From assembly GCA_023388055.1 (NCBI GenBank), contig JAEWGW010000002.1, positions 68,009 to 132,008 on the forward strand: 64,000 nucleotides of DNA. Direction: 5' to 3'. This DNA is from Bacillota bacterium (GTDB taxonomy: Bacteria; Bacillota; Bacilli; Paenibacillales; NBRC-103111). Numbering within the stretch: position 1 is the stretch's first letter; each line of letters starts with the position of its first letter. Shown here in pieces: positions 17,774-26,415 of this stretch. A program made the position numbers and the translations under genes. The notes under the pieces are model-generated. The model had not been told where the DNA came from, made no database searches, and worked only from the letters and a program-made list of their open reading frames with translations.

Positions 17774-18493
17774 CTACAGCCTTCCCAGCAGATGCTCCAC
17801 CAGCTCACAGGAGCGGCGAGCCGCCAGGGCTGTAAACTCGGCGAAGCTCACCGGGGCGGAGCCGTCCGCTTTGTCGGACATGGAGCGGATAATGACGAAG
17901 GGGATGCCGTTCATGCCGCAAACCTGGGCTACAGCCGCCCCCTCCATCTCCGCACACATCCCGCCGAAATCCCGCCTCAGCGCTGCTACCTCCACCTTGT
18001 CGGCGATAAACCGGTCTCCGGACAGTATCCGCCCCGTCCGTACCCGGCCCGGCAGCACGGCTTGTCCGGACTCTACTGCCAGTCTGACCAGCTCCGGATC
18101 AGCGGCAAACACGGAGTGCTCCTGGAAGGGGATCACTCCCCGTGCAAAGCCCAAGGGGCTGGCATCCATGTCATGCTGGAGGCAATCCAGGGACACCACC
18201 AGATCCCCTACTGCAAGCTCCGGGTCCAGAGCCCCGGCCACACCGGTGAACAGAACAGCCTCTGCGCCATAGGCGCTCACCAGCAGCTGCGCCGTCACCG
18301 CCGCGTTCACCTTGCCTACCCCGGATTTGCACACCACCACCTGCCGTCCGGCCAAGCTCCCTTTCAGAAACGCAATCCCCGCCAGCCGGATGTCCTCCCG
18401 GTCCACCAGCTTCGCGGCAAGCAGCCGGACCTCCTCCTCCATCGCTCCGATAATCCCGATAACCCCATATGCGCGCTCTCCCGGATTCCCCAT
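17774..18493 (-). CDS. mtnN: 5'-methylthioadenosine/S-adenosylhomocysteine nucleosidase-like protein
   Basis: Purine nucleosidase of the MtnN/Pfs family that splits adenine from methylthioadenosine and S-adenosylhomocysteine, feeding methionine salvage and quorum-signal precursors. Visible motifs are IGIIGAMEEEV, with the catalytic-base Glu region, the ribose-binding CAEMEGAAVAQV, and SMSDKAD with the catalytic Asp. The product is about 239 residues. The start is unsettled: ATG at 18493 is used here, while GTG at 18499 sits closer to AAGGGAG, and a TTG at 18523 is also in frame. It lies downstream of ccpA on the same strand, 120 bases away. Confidence 0.8.
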   Translation of the reverse strand: MGNPGERAYGVIGIIGAMEEEVRLLAAKLVDREDIRLAGIAFLKGSLAGRQVVVCKSGVGKVNAAVTAQLLVSAYGAEAVLFTGVAGALDPELAVGDLVVSLDCLQHDMDASPLGFARGVIPFQEHSVFAADPELVRLAVESGQAVLPGRVRTGRILSGDRFIADKVEVAALRRDFGGMCAEMEGAAVAQVCGMNGIPFVIIRSMSDKADGSAPVSFAEFTALAARRSCELVEHLLGRL

Positions 18494-18554
18494 ACCCACA
18501 GCCGCTCCCTTCACCCTCTTCAATTTTCCGTTTCTCCCCGAAAACCGGCACAGA

Positions 18555-18582
18555 CAAGAACAGCCCCCAAAGGAGGGAGCTG
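18555..18582 (-). terminator. Weak terminator after ccpA
   Basis: CAGCTCCC and GGGGGCTG form a short stem followed by TTCTTGT on the minus strand. The T-run is poor, so read-through into the nucleosidase gene is possible. Confidence 0.4.
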
Positions 18583-18612
18583 CAGATTCGAATCCGGGTT
18601 ATATATGGCCTA

Positions 18613-19617
18613 TTATACTTCAGCCACAGATTGACGCTGAATGACCTCGTGCATCAGGGTAACCTTGCCCTTTTCCACATTTTCCTTGTTCATCAGCTTC
18701 GTCAACAAACGCATGGAGACGGCGCCGATGTCATACATCGGCTGGGCCACAGTGGTCAGCAGGGGGCGGACCATAGAGGCCATCCGGCTGTTATCCACAC
18801 TAATCACGGAGATATCGCCGGGAATGGCAAGTCCCGCATCCTGGGCCGCGTGAATGGCGCCGATGGCCATTTCGTCGGTAGCCGAGAAAATAGCAGTTGG
18901 ACGCTCAGGCAGCTCCAGGAAATATTTCATCGCTTCAATACCGGATTCATACCGGTGGTTGCCGATCCGTACCAAAGATTCATTAAATGCCACCCCCGCT
19001 TCTTCCAGGGCGTTCTTGTACCCGTTGTACCGGGAAAAGCCGTTGTTGGGGTCCTGCAGATTACCGCTGATCATGCCGATACGGCGGTGGCCTTTGTCGA
19101 TAAGCAGCTTCACAGCATCATGTGCGGCCTGCTGGTGGTCGATATCCACCGCAGCCATGGTATTGCCCTCCACATTCGTACCGCACAGCACGATAGGCAC
19201 TGTGGACGTCTGGAAGGCTTGCATATGCTCGTCCGTTACCACGCCACCCATAAACAAGAGACCGTCCACCTGCTTCTCCAGCAGGGTGTTGATCACGCGG
19301 ATCTCCTTTTCCTTGCGTTTGTCCGCGTTACACAGGATGATATTGTAATGGTACATATTGGCAATGTCTTCAATCCCCCGTGCCACCTCGGCAAAGATAG
19401 CATTGGAGATATCAGGAATGACAACGCCCACGGTAGTGGTCTTCTTGCTGGCCAAACCCCGCGCAACGGCATTAGGACGGTAGCCTAGCCGCTCAATGGC
19501 TTCGAACACCTTTTTTCTGGTTTGGGGCTTCACATTCGGATTATTGTTCACAACCCGGGATACGGTAGCCATCGACACTCCGGCTTCTCTGGCAACATCG
19601 TAAATAGTTACTGTCAC
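18613..19617 (-). CDS. ccpA: Catabolite control protein A
   Basis: LacI-family master regulator of carbon catabolite repression. With HPr(Ser-P) as partner it binds cre sites. The 334-residue protein begins with the LacI helix-turn-helix (TIYDVAREAGVSMATVSRVV) and the hinge segment GYRPNAVARGLASKKT, followed by a periplasmic-binding-protein-like effector domain; these are almost identical to Bacillus CcpA. Start GTG at 19617 is set by GGAGAGAG five bases upstream; the preceding in-frame TTG is part of that site. The bacilliredoxin gene ytxJ lies next upstream, as in the Bacillus ytxGHJ-ccpA region. Confidence 0.95.
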   Translation of the reverse strand: MTVTIYDVAREAGVSMATVSRVVNNNPNVKPQTRKKVFEAIERLGYRPNAVARGLASKKTTTVGVVIPDISNAIFAEVARGIEDIANMYHYNIILCNADKRKEKEIRVINTLLEKQVDGLLFMGGVVTDEHMQAFQTSTVPIVLCGTNVEGNTMAAVDIDHQQAAHDAVKLLIDKGHRRIGMISGNLQDPNNGFSRYNGYKNALEEAGVAFNESLVRIGNHRYESGIEAMKYFLELPERPTAIFSATDEMAIGAIHAAQDAGLAIPGDISVISVDNSRMASMVRPLLTTVAQPMYDIGAVSMRLLTKLMNKENVEKGKVTLMHEVIQRQSVAEV

Positions 19618-19668
19618 GTTATCTCTCTCCAATATATAGACGTATTTTCATTCCCGTATAATAACGAT

Positions 19669-19697
19669 ATGATACGACAAAATAATTCGCCTTGCAA
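19669..19697 (-). promoter_or_regulatory. Possible SigA promoter of ccpA
   Basis: TTGCAA and TATCAT with a 17-base spacer on the minus strand, in the 130-base gap between ytxJ and ccpA. Other -10-like boxes are nearby, so the assignment is tentative. Confidence 0.4.
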
Positions 19698-19746
19698 CGG
19701 AAACCTTCCCGTTTGCAAGAGATTCCCACTTCCTGCTCTAATGAAA

Positions 19747-20097
19747 TCAATCCAGCCGGGAGGCCTGCTCCTTCAAGGCCGCTGCGGTAATTCGCCAATG
19801 GGAGGTGGTCCAGACGGACGCGCCGTTCTTCAACAGCAGCACCTGCGGCGATTCATGCTTCACACCGGTATCCTCCGCCACCGCATTGGATACGGTCCGG
19901 TTCTCCACTACCAGAACACGGGCATAACGCACGCCCGGCAGCGCTTCCACATGCGCATGCTTCAGAAACTCGTCGTGGGCTTCGGCACTGACGGGACAGC
20001 GGGTGCTGTGCTTTATAAGCATAACCGGCATATTCTCCGACTCCGCCAGCAGCTGCTTCCATTCCTCAACCTTCGTCAATTCCTGCACATCGGCCAA
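19747..20097 (-). CDS. brxC: Monothiol bacilliredoxin, YtxJ/BrxC type
   Basis: Thioredoxin-fold protein of 116 residues of the YtxJ family, which removes bacillithiol from mixed disulfides on proteins. The active site is TRCPVS with Cys34, a single-Cys TCP-type motif, and a cis-Pro segment (SPQVLLLKNG) follows. The start is a TTG preceded by AGGTGA; no better start codon lies nearby. It lies directly upstream of ccpA on the same strand, which matches the Bacillus neighbourhood. Confidence 0.88.
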   Translation of the reverse strand: MADVQELTKVEEWKQLLAESENMPVMLIKHSTRCPVSAEAHDEFLKHAHVEALPGVRYARVLVVENRTVSNAVAEDTGVKHESPQVLLLKNGASVWTTSHWRITAAALKEQASRLD

Positions 20098-20151
20098 TTA
20101 CACTCACCTGCCTGCAAATGATTTCCTTTCAATCAATAGTATCAAAAATAA

Positions 20152-20183
20152 AGAAAAAAAGCCAACCTTATTGAAGGCGGCTT
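20152..20183 (-). terminator. Terminator downstream of the zinc-finger gene
   Basis: AAGCCGCC and GGTTGGCTT around an eight-base loop, with a long T-run on the minus strand. It lies about 215 bases after the stop at 20400. The stretch 20184-20399 between them shows no gene, repeat or other feature that I recognise. Confidence 0.7.
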
Positions 20184-20399
20184 CACTGGAACAATTTGGT
20201 GCCAACCGATGGCCGGATCAATCATGGCGCCTTCTTCATCGGCAAGGCCAATCGGAGGTTTTTATAGGTGTTTTTCTCCCTTTCTGTGGTTCCGGTTCTT
20301 TCATTACGGTTCTTGCATTTCTGTTCTGCAGCTCGTGACTCTGCTGTTCGGATTGCGCATTGCTTATGGATGTTGTACAGCCCGCCTTGCCCTCTCCGG

Positions 20400-20822
20400 T
20401 CAAAGTTTCATTTCGTAAGTACTCATAGCGTAGCGGGTAATCTGGGACAGACGCTCGGTCACATCCTTCTTCCATGCATCATCCTGCAGGGATCTGGCCA
20501 GCAGCAGCATATCCAACAGCTCATTGATCCGTTCCTCCAGTATAACGCCCACGGATTCATGGCGGTGCTCCTTATCGGTCACCGTCACCATCAGATGGGA
20601 AATTTCGCTTATTTCCTCAAAGCGTATATACTGTTTTTCAGGTTTGTTGCCCAATTGGCTTATCAGCTTCGTCATGTCCGGCTTAACGGCGGCGAATACC
20701 TCGCTGCGGCTGCAGGCTTCGCATGTCAGCACCGGCACATGGGCAATCTCTACCTTGCCCTGGAAGATGACACTTCGCAGACAGATGTTCATTGTCTGAC
20801 CGCATTTACATTCCTTTTGCAA
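20400..20822 (-). CDS. Small protein with a YgiT/MqsA-like zinc-binding N terminus
   Basis: A 140-residue cytoplasmic protein. The N terminus has ECKCGQTM and, 25 residues later, LTCEACSRSEV, a likely zinc site of the YgiT/MqsA kind. The rest is helical and acidic/basic mixed, with no recognised domain. The TTG at 20822 lies nine bases after AAGGAG and fits best. Upstream ATGs in the same frame fall inside a terminator hairpin (20843-20882) and are unlikely starts. No toxin gene is adjacent, so a toxin-antitoxin role is not supported. Confidence 0.65.
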   Translation of the reverse strand: MQKECKCGQTMNICLRSVIFQGKVEIAHVPVLTCEACSRSEVFAAVKPDMTKLISQLGNKPEKQYIRFEEISEISHLMVTVTDKEHRHESVGVILEERINELLDMLLLARSLQDDAWKKDVTERLSQITRYAMSTYEMKL

Positions 20823-20842
20823 AACAACCAGCTCCTTCATCC

Positions 20843-20882
20843 AAAAAAAGAGAAGGCAGCAGTGACACATGCCTCCACTCTC
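20843..20882 (-). terminator. Terminator after the VanZ-like gene
   Basis: GAGAGTGGAGGCA pairs with TGCCTTCTCT around a loop of about ten bases and ends in a seven-T run on the minus strand, immediately before the zinc-finger gene. Confidence 0.8.
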
Positions 20883-20971
20883 TTGTAATTCGACCAGGGA
20901 GCCGGTTTTCCTCCCAAAAAGGAGCTAGTATTTATTGGTATGAAAGCCATTCTTCATACAGGCGGACTGCC

Positions 20972-21388
20972 TTACTTCTTCATCTGGTGGGGCAAACGGG
21001 CATAGTGCCGGGCGATGAAAGGAATATAAAGCACCAGCATGGCCAGGGTCCCGCCGATGGCATCGTTGCGCAGATCATGCCAGTCGGACGAGCGGCCGCT
21101 GACGAATAATTGATGGAACTCATCGGTCAGCCCATAGGCCGTACACAGCAGCACCACCAAAAGCCGCTGCCGCGCTGTTGGTCTGGGTCCCGCAATAGCC
21201 CATACGAAGGTTAAGCCCAGGATAAAATAAGCGACAAAGTGACCCCAATCGAAGCTTTCCATCGCAGGAAACAACTTGTGGAAGAAGGGCATCAGAGAAC
21301 CCAACTCATCTCCGGTGCGGGAGGAAAAATAAAAGATGGCTCCCATCACCAGCACGGGAGGAAGCCATCGAACCAGATGCTTCCTCAT
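20972..21388 (-). CDS. VanZ-family membrane protein
   Basis: Integral membrane protein of 138 residues with about four hydrophobic segments and the VanZ signature around residues 84-107 (YGLTDEFHQLFV followed by GRSSDWHD). VanZ proteins give low-level teicoplanin resistance in some hosts, but most family members have unknown roles. Its ATG overlaps the stop of the PfpI-like gene by four bases (ATGA), so the two are translationally coupled. Confidence 0.85.
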   Translation of the reverse strand: MRKHLVRWLPPVLVMGAIFYFSSRTGDELGSLMPFFHKLFPAMESFDWGHFVAYFILGLTFVWAIAGPRPTARQRLLVVLLCTAYGLTDEFHQLFVSGRSSDWHDLRNDAIGGTLAMLVLYIPFIARHYARLPHQMKK

Positions 21389-21918
21389 ACCCGGACAGCA
21401 CCTGCCAACGCATCTACGAAGGCCTTGGAGAAGGCGGGCAGATCCGGCGGACGGCGTCCGGAGATAATGTTCCGGTCAATAACCACCTCTTCATCGATCC
21501 AGGTGGCGCCGGCATTCTCCAGATCATCCTTGATGCCCGGTGTAGAGGTCATGGTGTAACCCTTCACAATACCCGCCGAAATCAGCACCCAGCCCGCATG
21601 ACAGATCTGGGCAATGGGCTTGCCGGCCTCATGGAACTCCCGGGTCAGGCGGAGCACATGGGGGAAACGGCGGAGCTTGTCCGGGGCCCAGCCTCCGGGA
21701 ACATACAGCCCGTCATAATCCGCCGAGGAAACGTCAGCGAATGCCACATCCGAGGTGATGGGAACTCCGTATTTACCATGCAGCACCTTGCCCGCTTCCG
21801 TTGCGGCAATGACCACCTGCGCACCGGATTCCCGCAAGCGCAGAACGGGGTACCACATTTCCAGATCCTCGAATTCCTCTTCCGTAAAAGCCAGTATCCT
21901 TTTGCCTGTGAGCTCCAT
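21385..21918 (-). CDS. DJ-1/PfpI-family protein
   Basis: A 177-residue class I glutamine-amidotransferase-like protein of the PfpI/YfkM general-stress group. The nucleophile elbow is QICHAGWVL with the conserved Cys-His pair, and an early Glu (TEEEFEDLE) probably completes the site. Members have been proposed as deglycases, proteases or chaperones; the sequence does not decide. AAGGAGG lies nine bases before the ATG. It is cotranscribed with the VanZ-like gene. Confidence 0.88.
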   Translation of the reverse strand: MELTGKRILAFTEEEFEDLEMWYPVLRLRESGAQVVIAATEAGKVLHGKYGVPITSDVAFADVSSADYDGLYVPGGWAPDKLRRFPHVLRLTREFHEAGKPIAQICHAGWVLISAGIVKGYTMTSTPGIKDDLENAGATWIDEEVVIDRNIISGRRPPDLPAFSKAFVDALAGAVRV

Positions 21919-22014
21919 ACGTTTCGTCCTCCTTATAATTGGAAATTGGCCCTCAAACCGGCGCTGCCGGTTTCGAGGCTTCGATCACACATCCGGCCTG
22001 CGGCGTGGACCGTG

Positions 22015-23730
22015 TTATCGAAGAACAGCTCTCAACTTCTCCTTGATCTCGCTGGACCTGCGCAGCCCCAGGGCCTCCGCCAGAAAGCTTCGGCCTGTTT
22101 GGGCATCGCTCTGCAGCACCTGCTCCTTCACCGGGAGCAGGCATTGGACGGACATGCTCAACTCATGGATGCCCAGCCCCAGCCACAGCGGAATCGCCTC
22201 CGGATCACCGGCCAGCTCCCCGCAGACACTGACGGGAATCCCGTTGGCCTTGGCGGCGTCCGCCACCTGCTTGAGCAGCCGGAGCACCGCCGGGTGATAC
22301 GGATCGTACAGGTTGGACACGGTTTCGTTCATCCGGTCCACAGCCAGGGCGTATTGAATCAGGTCATTGGTGCCGATGCTGAAGAACTGCACCTCCTCCG
22401 CCAGCAAATCCGCCACCACCACGGCAGCAGGCACCTCTATCATGATGCCCACAGGGGTATCCGCCTTGAAGAGTTTGCCTTCCTCCGTCAGCTCCTGCTT
22501 GGCCTGCTCCAAAATCTCGTTGGCCTGCAGGACCTCATCCACAGAGGAGATCATGGGGTACATGATCCGGATGTTGCCGTGCAGGGATGCCCGGAGAATG
22601 GCCTTCAGCTGGGTTTTGAACAGCTCCCGGCAGTCCAGCAGAATACGGATGGCCCGGTAGCCCAGCGCGGGATTGTCCTCCTGGGGCAGATTCATGAAGC
22701 TTACGCTTTTGTCACCGCCGATATCCAAGGTGCGGATCACCAGCGGCCGCTCTCCCAGCTTCACGGCAGCCTCCCGGTAAACCTCATACTGCTCGTCCTC
22801 CAGGGGCAGGGATACCCGGTCCATATACAGGAATTCCGTCCGGAACAGCCCTACGCCCTTGGCGCCGTACTTCAGAGCCATATCCAGCTCCTTGGCCGAG
22901 CTGATGTTCACCTTCAGCTCCATCTTGACGTTGTCCTTGGTGACGGTCGGCACGTGGGCGATTTGCTTCAGGCGCTCCAGATTGGCCGCGGCACGGCTTC
23001 GCTTCTCCTCATAAACCGCAACGACATTCTGCGGCGGATTCACAATGACGCTGCCCTCATCCCCGTCGATGATCAGAATATCCCCGGTCTGGATGGCGGC
23101 GGGAAGCCGGTTCTCCATCCCCATCACGAAGGGGATGCCCATAGCCCGCAGCATAATGGCGGCATGTGAGGTGGTGCCCCCCAGCATGGTGACCACACCC
23201 AGCACCTGAGCGGAATCCATACGGGCCAGATGGGAAGGGCTCAGCTCCTTGGCCACCAGTATGTAGGGCGTATCCGCCGGCGGATCGGCTTCCTCCCATT
23301 CTCCCAGAAGATGCTTCAGGAGACGGTTGCCCACATCCTTGATATCCGCGGCCCGTTCCTTCATATAATCATCATCCAGAAGATCGAACATGCTGACGAA
23401 TTTGTCGATGGTTTCCTTCACCGCCACCTCCGCCGCCTTGTAATGACGCTGCATAAGCCCCTGGATTTCGTTCATAAAAATGGGATCCTCCAGAATGGCC
23501 AGATGGGCGTTGAAGATATTAGACTCTTCTTCGCCGATCAGATCGGAGATATCCTGCTTGATATTTTCAATTTCGCTTTTGGAGCAGCGGATTCCTTCAT
23601 ACAGCTTCTCAAACTCCACTGCCAGATCCGCCACGTCCACCAGCTTGTCCGGCAATTCCAGCTCCAGTGAGGGCAGCACAAACGCTCTTCCGATGGCAAA
23701 CCCCGATGCTCCGCCGAATCCCCTAACCAT
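22015..23730 (-). CDS. ptsI: PTS enzyme I (phosphoenolpyruvate-protein phosphotransferase)
   Basis: Cytoplasmic first enzyme of the sugar phosphotransferase system; it takes phosphate from PEP and passes it to HPr. The product is 571 residues, with the phosphorylated His189 in LGGTTSHAAIMLRAM, the N-terminal HPr-binding helical region, and the C-terminal PEP-binding barrel (ending near the active Cys of SVCGELAGD). The ATG at 23730 overlaps the end of the EIICBA gene by eight bases and follows GGGGGG by nine bases; an upstream ATG at 23760 has no spacing from its AAGG. There is no ptsH between or beside these genes. Confidence 0.94.
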   Translation of the reverse strand: MVRGFGGASGFAIGRAFVLPSLELELPDKLVDVADLAVEFEKLYEGIRCSKSEIENIKQDISDLIGEEESNIFNAHLAILEDPIFMNEIQGLMQRHYKAAEVAVKETIDKFVSMFDLLDDDYMKERAADIKDVGNRLLKHLLGEWEEADPPADTPYILVAKELSPSHLARMDSAQVLGVVTMLGGTTSHAAIMLRAMGIPFVMGMENRLPAAIQTGDILIIDGDEGSVIVNPPQNVVAVYEEKRSRAAANLERLKQIAHVPTVTKDNVKMELKVNISSAKELDMALKYGAKGVGLFRTEFLYMDRVSLPLEDEQYEVYREAAVKLGERPLVIRTLDIGGDKSVSFMNLPQEDNPALGYRAIRILLDCRELFKTQLKAILRASLHGNIRIMYPMISSVDEVLQANEILEQAKQELTEEGKLFKADTPVGIMIEVPAAVVVADLLAEEVQFFSIGTNDLIQYALAVDRMNETVSNLYDPYHPAVLRLLKQVADAAKANGIPVSVCGELAGDPEAIPLWLGLGIHELSMSVQCLLPVKEQVLQSDAQTGRSFLAEALGLRRSSEIKEKLRAVLR

Positions 23731-25654
23731 TGGTCTCGCCCCCCGCTGCACGTATTTCATCCTTCAGAATAACCGACATGACAGATGCCTGCCCCTTGCG
23801 AACGGACTTGAACGGGGCGAAGCTCCATGATTTAATCCGGTCGGAATTGGTAATCAGCATAGGCGTTGCCAGGGATTTGGCATGTTGCTTCACCTTGTTC
23901 AGATTGAACTTCAGAAGCAGCTCCCCTGCCTCCACCCGGTCCCCCTGCTTCACCATACAGGTGAAATATTTCCCGTTCAGGTGGGAGGTGTCGATGCCCA
24001 CATGCAGAAGAACCTCCAGACCATCGTCAGTGGTGATGCCCAACGCGTGAAGCGACGGATAAATCAAGGTTACAGTCCCGTTCACCGGAGCCACCAGCTC
24101 ACCCTTCTCCGGAAGGAACGCAACACCGTTGCCTACGATCTTCTTGGAGAAAATCTGGTCGGGCACATCCTCCAGAGGAATCATCCGGCCCAGCATAGGC
24201 GAGTTGAACAGCACCTGATGAAGGTCTTTTTTGGTAATCCGCACAATTTCCTCCCGGATCAGCTCCGAGAAGGTGCCGAACACCACCTGGACATTGCCGG
24301 CTCCGAGCCGGATAATGCCGGCTGCGCCCAGATTCTTGAGGGTGGCGATATCCATCAGCTTGTCGTTAACCAGGGTAAGGCGGAGCCGTGTGATACAGGC
24401 CTCGATGGTCTTGATGTTGTTCTTGCCCCCCAAGGCCTCCAGGATCAGCGGAGACCGGTACGGGATATCCCCGGCGAACTCGTCGATGGTAGAGCCTTCC
24501 TCCCGGCCTGGCGTAGGCAGCTGGTACTTAACGATGGCATACCGGAACAGAAAGTAATAAATCGCAGCATACAGAATGCCGATGGGCAGGATCAGCCATT
24601 CATTGCGGGCCAGGTGCATGTTTATGATAAAATCGATGGCCCCCGCCGAATAGGAGAAGCCGTGATGGATGTCCAATTCATAAGCAATCCACATGGATGC
24701 GCCGGACAGAACAGCATGAATGAAGAACAGGTACGGCGCCACGAACAAAAAGGCGAATTCGATAGGCTCCGTTACCCCTGTCAGCAGAGAGGCCAGCGCC
24801 GCTGTCAGGAAGGTTTTGCGAATCTTAGGCTTCAGGTCCTCCCGCGCCTCCTGAATAATAGCCAACGCCACTGCGGGAAGCGCAAACATCATAATGGGAT
24901 AAAGCCCGGCCATGAAGATGCCTGCCTTGGGATCACCGGAGAAGAATCGGGGAATGTCCCCGTATACCATCGTGCCGTCAGGCAGCTGGAAGGAACCCAG
25001 CTGGAACCAATACACATTGTTCAAAATATGATGCAATCCCGATGGCACCAGCAGCCGATAGCCGAAGCCGTACAGGAACGCCCCGAAGCCGCCCAGGGAA
25101 AGCAGAAAATCGCCGATCCGGCCGAACAGCTCCTGCACCCAAGGCCCCAGAGCCACAACCACTCCCGACAGGAGTATGGTGGCCATACTGGTCACCAGGG
25201 GCACGAACCGCGGTCCGCCGAAGAACTGGATATATTCGGGCAGCTGGATAAACCGGAACCGTCTATAGCATAAGGCGGCTAACACACCGATGAGAATACC
25301 CCCGAAGATTCCAAGCTGCATGGTGCTTCCGGCAAACCGCTCGGTAATCTGTGTAAACATAAAATAGGACAGGACCGCTGACATGCCTGCTGTTCCGCCG
25401 TTATCCGTGAGCCCCATGGCTACCCCAACGGCAAACAAGTAGGGCAGGTATTGGATAATCAGCCGTCCGGCAAATTCCAGCAAATCTCCGGCCTGGGAAA
25501 AATGAATGAGGTGCCAGGGCATCTGTCCCAGCCAAAGCAGGATCGCCGCCACCGGCAGGGCCATGGTGGGCAGCATTAATGAACGGCCGAGCTGCTGAAG
25601 ATTGCCCATCCAGTTCATTGTATAGTTTCGGTCCACTTTGTCTTGCCGCGCCAT
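23723..25654 (-). CDS. PTS EIICBA transporter, N-acetylglucosamine (NagE/NagP) type
   Basis: Membrane sugar transporter that phosphorylates its substrate during uptake, 643 residues. The order is EIIC (about 12-375, many membrane segments), EIIB (about 400-480, phospho-Cys420 in EACITRLRL) and EIIA (about 505-640, His551 in LLHVGIDT). EIIC segments such as RFFSGDPKAGIFMAGLYPI and FSYSAGAIDF resemble E. coli NagE more than PtsG, which favours N-acetylglucosamine, although glucose cannot be excluded. The ATG at 25654 follows GGGAGG. Longer in-frame starts fall in the promoter. It is cotranscribed with ptsI. Confidence 0.87.
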   Translation of the reverse strand: MARQDKVDRNYTMNWMGNLQQLGRSLMLPTMALPVAAILLWLGQMPWHLIHFSQAGDLLEFAGRLIIQYLPYLFAVGVAMGLTDNGGTAGMSAVLSYFMFTQITERFAGSTMQLGIFGGILIGVLAALCYRRFRFIQLPEYIQFFGGPRFVPLVTSMATILLSGVVVALGPWVQELFGRIGDFLLSLGGFGAFLYGFGYRLLVPSGLHHILNNVYWFQLGSFQLPDGTMVYGDIPRFFSGDPKAGIFMAGLYPIMMFALPAVALAIIQEAREDLKPKIRKTFLTAALASLLTGVTEPIEFAFLFVAPYLFFIHAVLSGASMWIAYELDIHHGFSYSAGAIDFIINMHLARNEWLILPIGILYAAIYYFLFRYAIVKYQLPTPGREEGSTIDEFAGDIPYRSPLILEALGGKNNIKTIEACITRLRLTLVNDKLMDIATLKNLGAAGIIRLGAGNVQVVFGTFSELIREEIVRITKKDLHQVLFNSPMLGRMIPLEDVPDQIFSKKIVGNGVAFLPEKGELVAPVNGTVTLIYPSLHALGITTDDGLEVLLHVGIDTSHLNGKYFTCMVKQGDRVEAGELLLKFNLNKVKQHAKSLATPMLITNSDRIKSWSFAPFKSVRKGQASVMSVILKDEIRAAGGETNG

Positions 25655-25690
25655 AAGTGCAGCCCACCTCCCGTAGTGCTCTACCTTTGA

Positions 25691-25719
25691 ATGGTAATGC
25701 CTGCCCCGACTTTTGTCAA
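25691..25719 (-). promoter_or_regulatory. SigA-like promoter of the EIICBA-ptsI operon
   Basis: TTGACA and TACCAT with a 17-base spacer on the minus strand, 40 bases before the start codon. No cre site or RAT antiterminator was recognised. Confidence 0.65.
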
Positions 25720-25724
25720 AGGTC

Positions 25725-25762
25725 AAAAAGCCCGGGGCCCAAAAAGCGGGACCCGGACTTTG
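25725..25762 (-). terminator. Terminator of the coat gene cluster
   Basis: AAAGTCCGGGTCCC and GGGCCCCGGGCTTT form a GC-rich stem with a T-run on the minus strand, between the CotF-like gene and the EIICBA promoter. Confidence 0.85.
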
Positions 25763-25776
25763 CTTGCTCCCCGTGC

Positions 25777-26100
25777 TTATGGCTTGGGGAATTGTGACTT
25801 GTAGCCGTTGAATTGCTGATAGGCCTGCTGGATCTTTTGCTGGTCGGCAGCCTCAATCTTGTACCAGCCCTTTTGCCACATTTTATCGAACACCTGGAAT
25901 TGCATGTTATGCTCATCCCCCAGAATCCCCTGAATGGTCTCATGGAGCTTCGGGTTTTGCATTTCATTCAGTCCGGTGTTGTAGCTGGCCGTCATGTATT
26001 TCTCCATGGTCAGAATATCATTCACCCGGTCGCGGTCGCTGAATTCAGGACCGGCCGCAGTTTGATTGGCTGACTCCGGAGTGGCGATCTCTACACTCAC
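25777..26100 (-). CDS. CotF-family spore coat protein
   Basis: A 107-residue protein with a ferritin-like coat F helical domain (about 25-95). Characteristic segments are ILTMEKYMTASYNTGLNEM and the helix beginning ILGDEHNMQFQVF. Such proteins are deposited in the spore coat by the mother cell. The GTG start follows AAGGAGGG. It lies 18 bases after the 72-residue gene, so the two are probably one transcript. Confidence 0.85.
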   Translation of the reverse strand: MSVEIATPESANQTAAGPEFSDRDRVNDILTMEKYMTASYNTGLNEMQNPKLHETIQGILGDEHNMQFQVFDKMWQKGWYKIEAADQQKIQQAYQQFNGYKSQFPKP

Positions 26101-26118
26101 AAGCTATCCCTCCTTCAA

Positions 26119-26337
26119 TTATTGGAGCTGCCCCAAAATCGTGTTGTAGTGCTGCTGGTGCTTATTCCCCAGATCACGCACCATTTGGGCCAGCTGCTGG
26201 CATTCCATCGTTTTGGCGGTTTCCTCACATTTTTTTACAGCCAACAGCTCCCATGACAGATAATCCTTGATATAGAGCAATTCCTTTTCCCCAATCAGGT
26301 TGCGGTCCTGGGTGAGGGTGCTTTGATTCTGCTGCAT
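26119..26337 (-). CDS. Small helical protein next to the CotF-like gene
   Basis: A 72-residue, Gln- and Glu-rich protein predicted to be helical throughout (segment beginning EKELLYIKDYLSWEL). Its shape is like the first half of a ferritin-like coat F domain, so it may partner the CotF-like product. This is inferred from position and composition. GGAGG lies nine bases before the ATG. Confidence 0.75.
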   Translation of the reverse strand: MQQNQSTLTQDRNLIGEKELLYIKDYLSWELLAVKKCEETAKTMECQQLAQMVRDLGNKHQQHYNTILGQLQ

Positions 26338-26363
26338 GCCATACGCCTCCTTATCTGTGGGGT

Positions 26364-26389
26364 GAAAGCGGACCCTGTGGCCCGCTCCC
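26364..26389 (-). terminator. Weak terminator after the repeat protein gene
   Basis: AGCGGGCC pairs with GGTCCGCT around a loop of four bases, with only TTTC following on the minus strand. Confidence 0.4.
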
Positions 26390-26415
26390 AGATCTATTCA
26401 ACTATGCGGTTTGCC

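Noticed and set aside
17410..17835. Repetitive reading frames on both strands in the 48-bp repeats
   Set aside because: No start signal, poor composition, overlap with the nucleosidase gene, and the open frame is explained by a period divisible by three.
20400..20870. MqsA-like antitoxin of a toxin-antitoxin pair
   Set aside because: The zinc-finger resembles MqsA, but there is no adjacent toxin gene and no C-terminal helix-turn-helix.
25655..25776. cre site for CcpA before the EIICBA operon
   Set aside because: I looked for the TGNAARCGNWWWCA pattern around the promoter and saw no acceptable match.
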